From Planosporangium thailandense (GTDB taxonomy: Bacteria > Actinomycetota > Actinomycetes > Mycobacteriales > Micromonosporaceae): a stretch of 64,000 nucleotides of DNA. A program made the translations under genes and the position numbers. Under the pieces are notes generated by a model. It was not told where the DNA came from, ran no database searches, and saw only the letters and a program-made list of their open reading frames with translations. The stretch covers positions 186,001 to 250,000 of the forward strand of contig NZ_JAATVY010000001.1 in the NCBI RefSeq assembly GCF_011947195.1, in the 5' to 3' direction. Positions 61,828 to 64,000 of this stretch are shown here, piece by piece (within the stretch, counting starts at the first letter, position 1; each line of letters opens with the position of its first letter).

Positions 61828-62023
61828 GCCGTTGCCGCTGCCGGCCCGGCACGCCGGCGCCAACGACCTGGTGGATCTGCTCGACCGGGTCATCGACCGG
61901 GGTGCGGTCGTCGTCGGCGACATCGTCATCGGGCTGGCCGGCATCGACCTGATCCGCCTCGACGCGCGACTGCTGCTCGTCGCGGTGGACCATCTCGCCG
62001 ATCGCGGACGGGACGAACGATGA
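61820..62023 (+). CDS. gvpS: GvpS-like small gas vesicle protein
   Basis: A 67-residue GvpA-fold protein: [49 protein letters not shown]. The short form next to gvpK and gvpL is GvpS in Streptomyces and Rhodococcus clusters. ATG 61820 overlaps the gvpL end by eight bases, and the stop overlaps gvpK (ATGA). Confidence 0.85.
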   Translation: MSEPLPLPARHAGANDLVDLLDRVIDRGAVVVGDIVIGLAGIDLIRLDARLLLVAVDHLADRGRDER

Positions 62024-62340
62024 CCGCGCCCTGGGGACCGGACAACCCGCTCCGGTTCAACATCGACCCCGAGGACGCGGGACGCGGCCTGGGCCGGCTC
62101 GTGATCGCCCTGCTGGAGATCGTCCGGCAGCTCCTCGAACGCCAGGCGCTGCGGCGGGTGGACGCCGGTTCGCTGGCCCCGGACGAGATCGAACGGCTGG
62201 GTCGGGCGCTCCTGGAGCTGGACGTCCGGTTCGGCGAGCTGCGGGAGATCTTCGGCGTTTCCGCCGAGGACATCCGGCTGTCCAACGACCACCTGGACCG
62301 GCTGGTGGCGACAGATCCGCCACCGGTCGAGAAGGGCTAA
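62020..62340 (+). CDS. gvpK: Gas vesicle protein GvpK
   Basis: A 106-residue Gvp[40 protein letters not shown] and [10 protein letters not shown]-like [35 protein letters not shown] (in parts) are canonical. GvpK is an accessory protein needed for efficient vesicle assembly. ATG 62020 overlaps gvpS by four bases. A 29-base gap separates it from gvpA, the only break in overlap within the block. Confidence 0.93.
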   Translation: MTAPWGPDNPLRFNIDPEDAGRGLGRLVIALLEIVRQLLERQALRRVDAGSLAPDEIERLGRALLELDVRFGELREIFGVSAEDIRLSNDHLDRLVATDPPPVEKG

Positions 62341-62369
62341 TCGGAAAGCACAACCCCCGACCGGAAGAG

Positions 62370-62813
62370 GTGATCACGATCAGCTCGTACTCAGGAGTGA
62401 CACGCGCCCCACGACCGAGCGGACTGGCCGACGTCCTGGAGCTCATCCTCGACAAGGGCATCGTCATCGACGCGTACGTACGCGTCTCTCTCGTCGGCAT
62501 CGAACTGCTCACCATCGACGCCCGCATCGTGATCGCCAGCGTCGACACGTACCTGCGTTTCGCCGAGGCGGTCAACCGGCTCGACCTTCAGCCCGAAGGG
62601 CAGGTCACCGGCCTGCCCGGACTGGTGCAGGGGATCGCCGGCGGTGTCACCGAGGGCGCCGCCAAGCACAAGACGCGCGGCGTGCTGGGCGGCGTCAAGG
62701 AGACCATCAGCGACGCCGCCGACGCGCTCCTGCACGGCGACGACGACGATCGCCGCACGGCACCGGCGGGCCGGCGGGCCGCCGACCGTCGCAGCCGGCT
62801 CAAGGAGGACTGA
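62370..62813 (+). CDS. gvpA: GvpA-type major gas vesicle protein with C-terminal extension
   Basis: The closest match to GvpA, the wall subunit. Residues 18-68 read [52 protein letters not shown] (in parts: [20 protein letters not shown] and [20 protein letters not shown]), fully typical. Unlike the usual 70-residue GvpA, it carries an extra 75 residues ([21 protein letters not shown] through a charged tail), as in several actinobacterial homologues. Start GTG 62370; GTG 62397 is an alternative. Its stop overlaps gvpF by one base. Confidence 0.9.
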   Translation: MITISSYSGVTRAPRPSGLADVLELILDKGIVIDAYVRVSLVGIELLTIDARIVIASVDTYLRFAEAVNRLDLQPEGQVTGLPGLVQGIAGGVTEGAAKHKTRGVLGGVKETISDAADALLHGDDDDRRTAPAGRRAADRRSRLKED

Positions 62814-63568
62814 TGCTCGTTCTCGTGTACGGCCTCGTACGCTCCGGGCACCCTGATCCGCAGGGCCTGGCCGGGGCGGGTGAGCCGCCGGCGACGGTCC
62901 GCCTCGTCCGATCCGGCCCGGTAGCGGCCGCCGTGAGTGACGTGGCCGACGTCGAGCTGGGCGACGCCGAGGCGGTCGGATACCTCGACGTCCTCGTCGG
63001 GCTGCTGCGCGACGGTCCGGTGTTGCCGGTCCGCTTCGGCACGGTCGCGCCCGACGAGGACGCCGTCCGTACGGAGATCGTCGATCCGGAGCGGGATCTG
63101 CTGGCCGACCGCCTCGACGCGCTCGACGGGCTCGTCGAGGTGAGGCTGGACGTGCGGGTGGACGAGGAGGCCGGGATCCGGCGCGTGGTCGCCGAATCTC
63201 CCCAGCTGCGCCGCCTGGTGGACCGGGCGCGCACCGGCGGTGCCCTGGACGCCCGCATCGGCCTCGGCGAGGAGATCAGCCGGGCGCTGGACGCGCATCG
63301 CGGCGTCCTCGCGGATCGGGTCGTGCAGATGCTCGCCGACCTGGCGGTCTCGCACGCCGTCCGGCTGCCGGACGACGTGACGCTGGCGAGCCACGCGTTT
63401 CTGGTGCCCGCCGCGCGGCTGGCCGAGGTCGACGGGGCGGTCCAGCGGCTGCGCGCCGATCTCGGCGCGGACTACGGCATCGAGTACGTGGGGCCGCTCC
63501 CGGCCTTCGATTTCATCGACGGTGAGCCGAGACGGCCGGAGCCTGCCCAGGGGCGGTGGGGCTGGTGA
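62813..63568 (+). CDS. gvpF: GvpF/GvpL family gas vesicle protein (second copy)
   Basis: A 251-residue GvpF/L protein with VLPVRFGTVAPDEDAVRTEIVD, VEVRLDVRVDEEAGIRRV, ASHAFLVPAARLAEVDGAVQ and the C-terminal YVGPLPAFDFID, the strongest F/L signature. AAGGAGG precedes ATG 62813, and the start shares one base with the gvpA stop. Together with the first copy it would form the nucleation and chaperone pair for GvpA. Confidence 0.9.
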   Translation: MLVLVYGLVRSGHPDPQGLAGAGEPPATVRLVRSGPVAAAVSDVADVELGDAEAVGYLDVLVGLLRDGPVLPVRFGTVAPDEDAVRTEIVDPERDLLADRLDALDGLVEVRLDVRVDEEAGIRRVVAESPQLRRLVDRARTGGALDARIGLGEEISRALDAHRGVLADRVVQMLADLAVSHAVRLPDDVTLASHAFLVPAARLAEVDGAVQRLRADLGADYGIEYVGPLPAFDFIDGEPRRPEPAQGRWGW

Positions 63569-63596
63569 CGGTGGCAACGAGGAAGGGGAGCGAGCG

Positions 63597-64000
63597 GTGA
63601 AGGACAGCGTGAAGCTGGGCGCGGCGGTCGCCGGCGGCTACCTGCTGGGTCGCACGAAGAAGGGCAAGGCGGCGATCGGCCTGGCGCTCTGGTTGAGCGG
63701 GAAGCGGATCGGGAACTCCCGCGAGGCGCTGACCCGCCTCGCCGCCTCGCCGGAACTGGCCAGGCTCGCGGCCCAGGTACGGGGTCCGCTACTGGAGGCG
63801 GCCCAGCGCGCGGTGACCGCGACCATCGAGTCGCGGACGACGGCGCTGGCCGACTCGCTCCAGCAACGGACGGAGCGGCTGATCGACGGGACGGTCACGG
63901 CGGTGCGCGACGCTCCACCACAGGAGCCGCCGGTCCGGCGGACCCGATCGGGCAGGGTGCCGACCGCGAGACGCGATGCTGACGCTGGGCGGGCCGATGA
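63597..64000 (+). CDS. Gas-vesicle cluster protein, GvpY-like, partial (3' end outside window)
   Basis: Begins GTG 63597 after GAAGGGGAG and stays open to the window end (134 codons): KDSVKLGAAVAGGYLLGRTK, KGKAAIGLALWLSGKRIG, then an Ala/Leu-rich helical part and a basic tail. The N-terminal GAAVAGGYLLGRTKK block resembles proteins of actinobacterial gvp clusters called GvpY or GvpT. It follows gvpF by 28 bases. The remainder lies outside the window. Confidence 0.7.
   Translation, partial: MKDSVKLGAAVAGGYLLGRTKKGKAAIGLALWLSGKRIGNSREALTRLAASPELARLAAQVRGPLLEAAQRAVTATIESRTTALADSLQQRTERLIDGTVTAVRDAPPQEPPVRRTRSGRVPTARRDADAGRAD

Noticed and set aside
63569-63596. A gvpG gene between gvpF and the next gene
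   Set aside because: The gap is 28 bases and holds only a ribosome site.

Overview
The window is about 70% GC, uses GTG starts often and has strong GC3 bias. Its core gene order (DUF3046-recA-recX, rny, gluABCD, miaB, miaA, dapF, hflX, lexA, nrdR, nrdJ) is typical of Actinobacteria. PspA next to a PspM-like protein, a class II ribonucleotide reductase, a DUF559 remnant and a gas-vesicle cluster suggest a mycelial actinomycete, most likely Micromonosporaceae. The family call rests on recognised protein families and synteny, not on a database search.

Region by region: 1-3063 holds an envelope-stress block (VWA protein tail, a coiled-coil membrane protein, PspA, a PspM-like partner). 3117-12239 is mixed housekeeping: Nei-type DNA glycosylase, GNAT, membrane acyltransferase, glycogen-debranching enzyme, SAM hydrolase, class A PBP and an F420-type oxidoreductase. 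12243-12613 contains a dead DUF559 gene between two related palindromes. The 1524-residue helicase Lhr follows on the minus strand. Diverging from it are a 1098-residue HD-phosphohydrolase/Hsp90-like ATPase protein, a SLATT-type two-TM protein and a DUF4240 protein, the best candidate here for a little-described conflict system.

22226-28987 has a PNPOx-GNAT fusion divergent from a MocR regulator across a perfect palindrome, then UdgX, a lipoprotein, an acyl-CoA dehydrogenase, an MFS transporter and DUF3046. 29394-53284 is the conserved block: recombination and SOS (recA, recX, lexA), RNA decay (rny), glutamate-type uptake (gluABCD), tRNA modification (miaB, miaA), lysine/peptidoglycan precursor synthesis (dapF), malic enzyme, HflX, and deoxynucleotide synthesis (nrdR, nrdJ). 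LexA-type boxes lie upstream of recA and between lexA and nrdR. DnaA-box-like 9-mers lie upstream of both recA and nrdR.

53408-60166 is accessory: a toxin-antitoxin-like pair behind a 26-bp palindrome, an epoxide hydrolase, a P450 with its own fused ferredoxin-reductase, and DUF6582/DUF3626 proteins. 60336 to the window end is a tightly overlapped gas-vesicle operon (gvpO, J, L, S, K, A, F and a partial downstream gene) behind an AT-rich leader.

Short perfect tandem duplications recur across the window (units of 18, 24, 27, 33 and 46 bp, plus an imperfect 20-bp triplicate), as do strong intergenic hairpins. No tRNA, rRNA, CRISPR array, insertion sequence or convincing riboswitch was seen.
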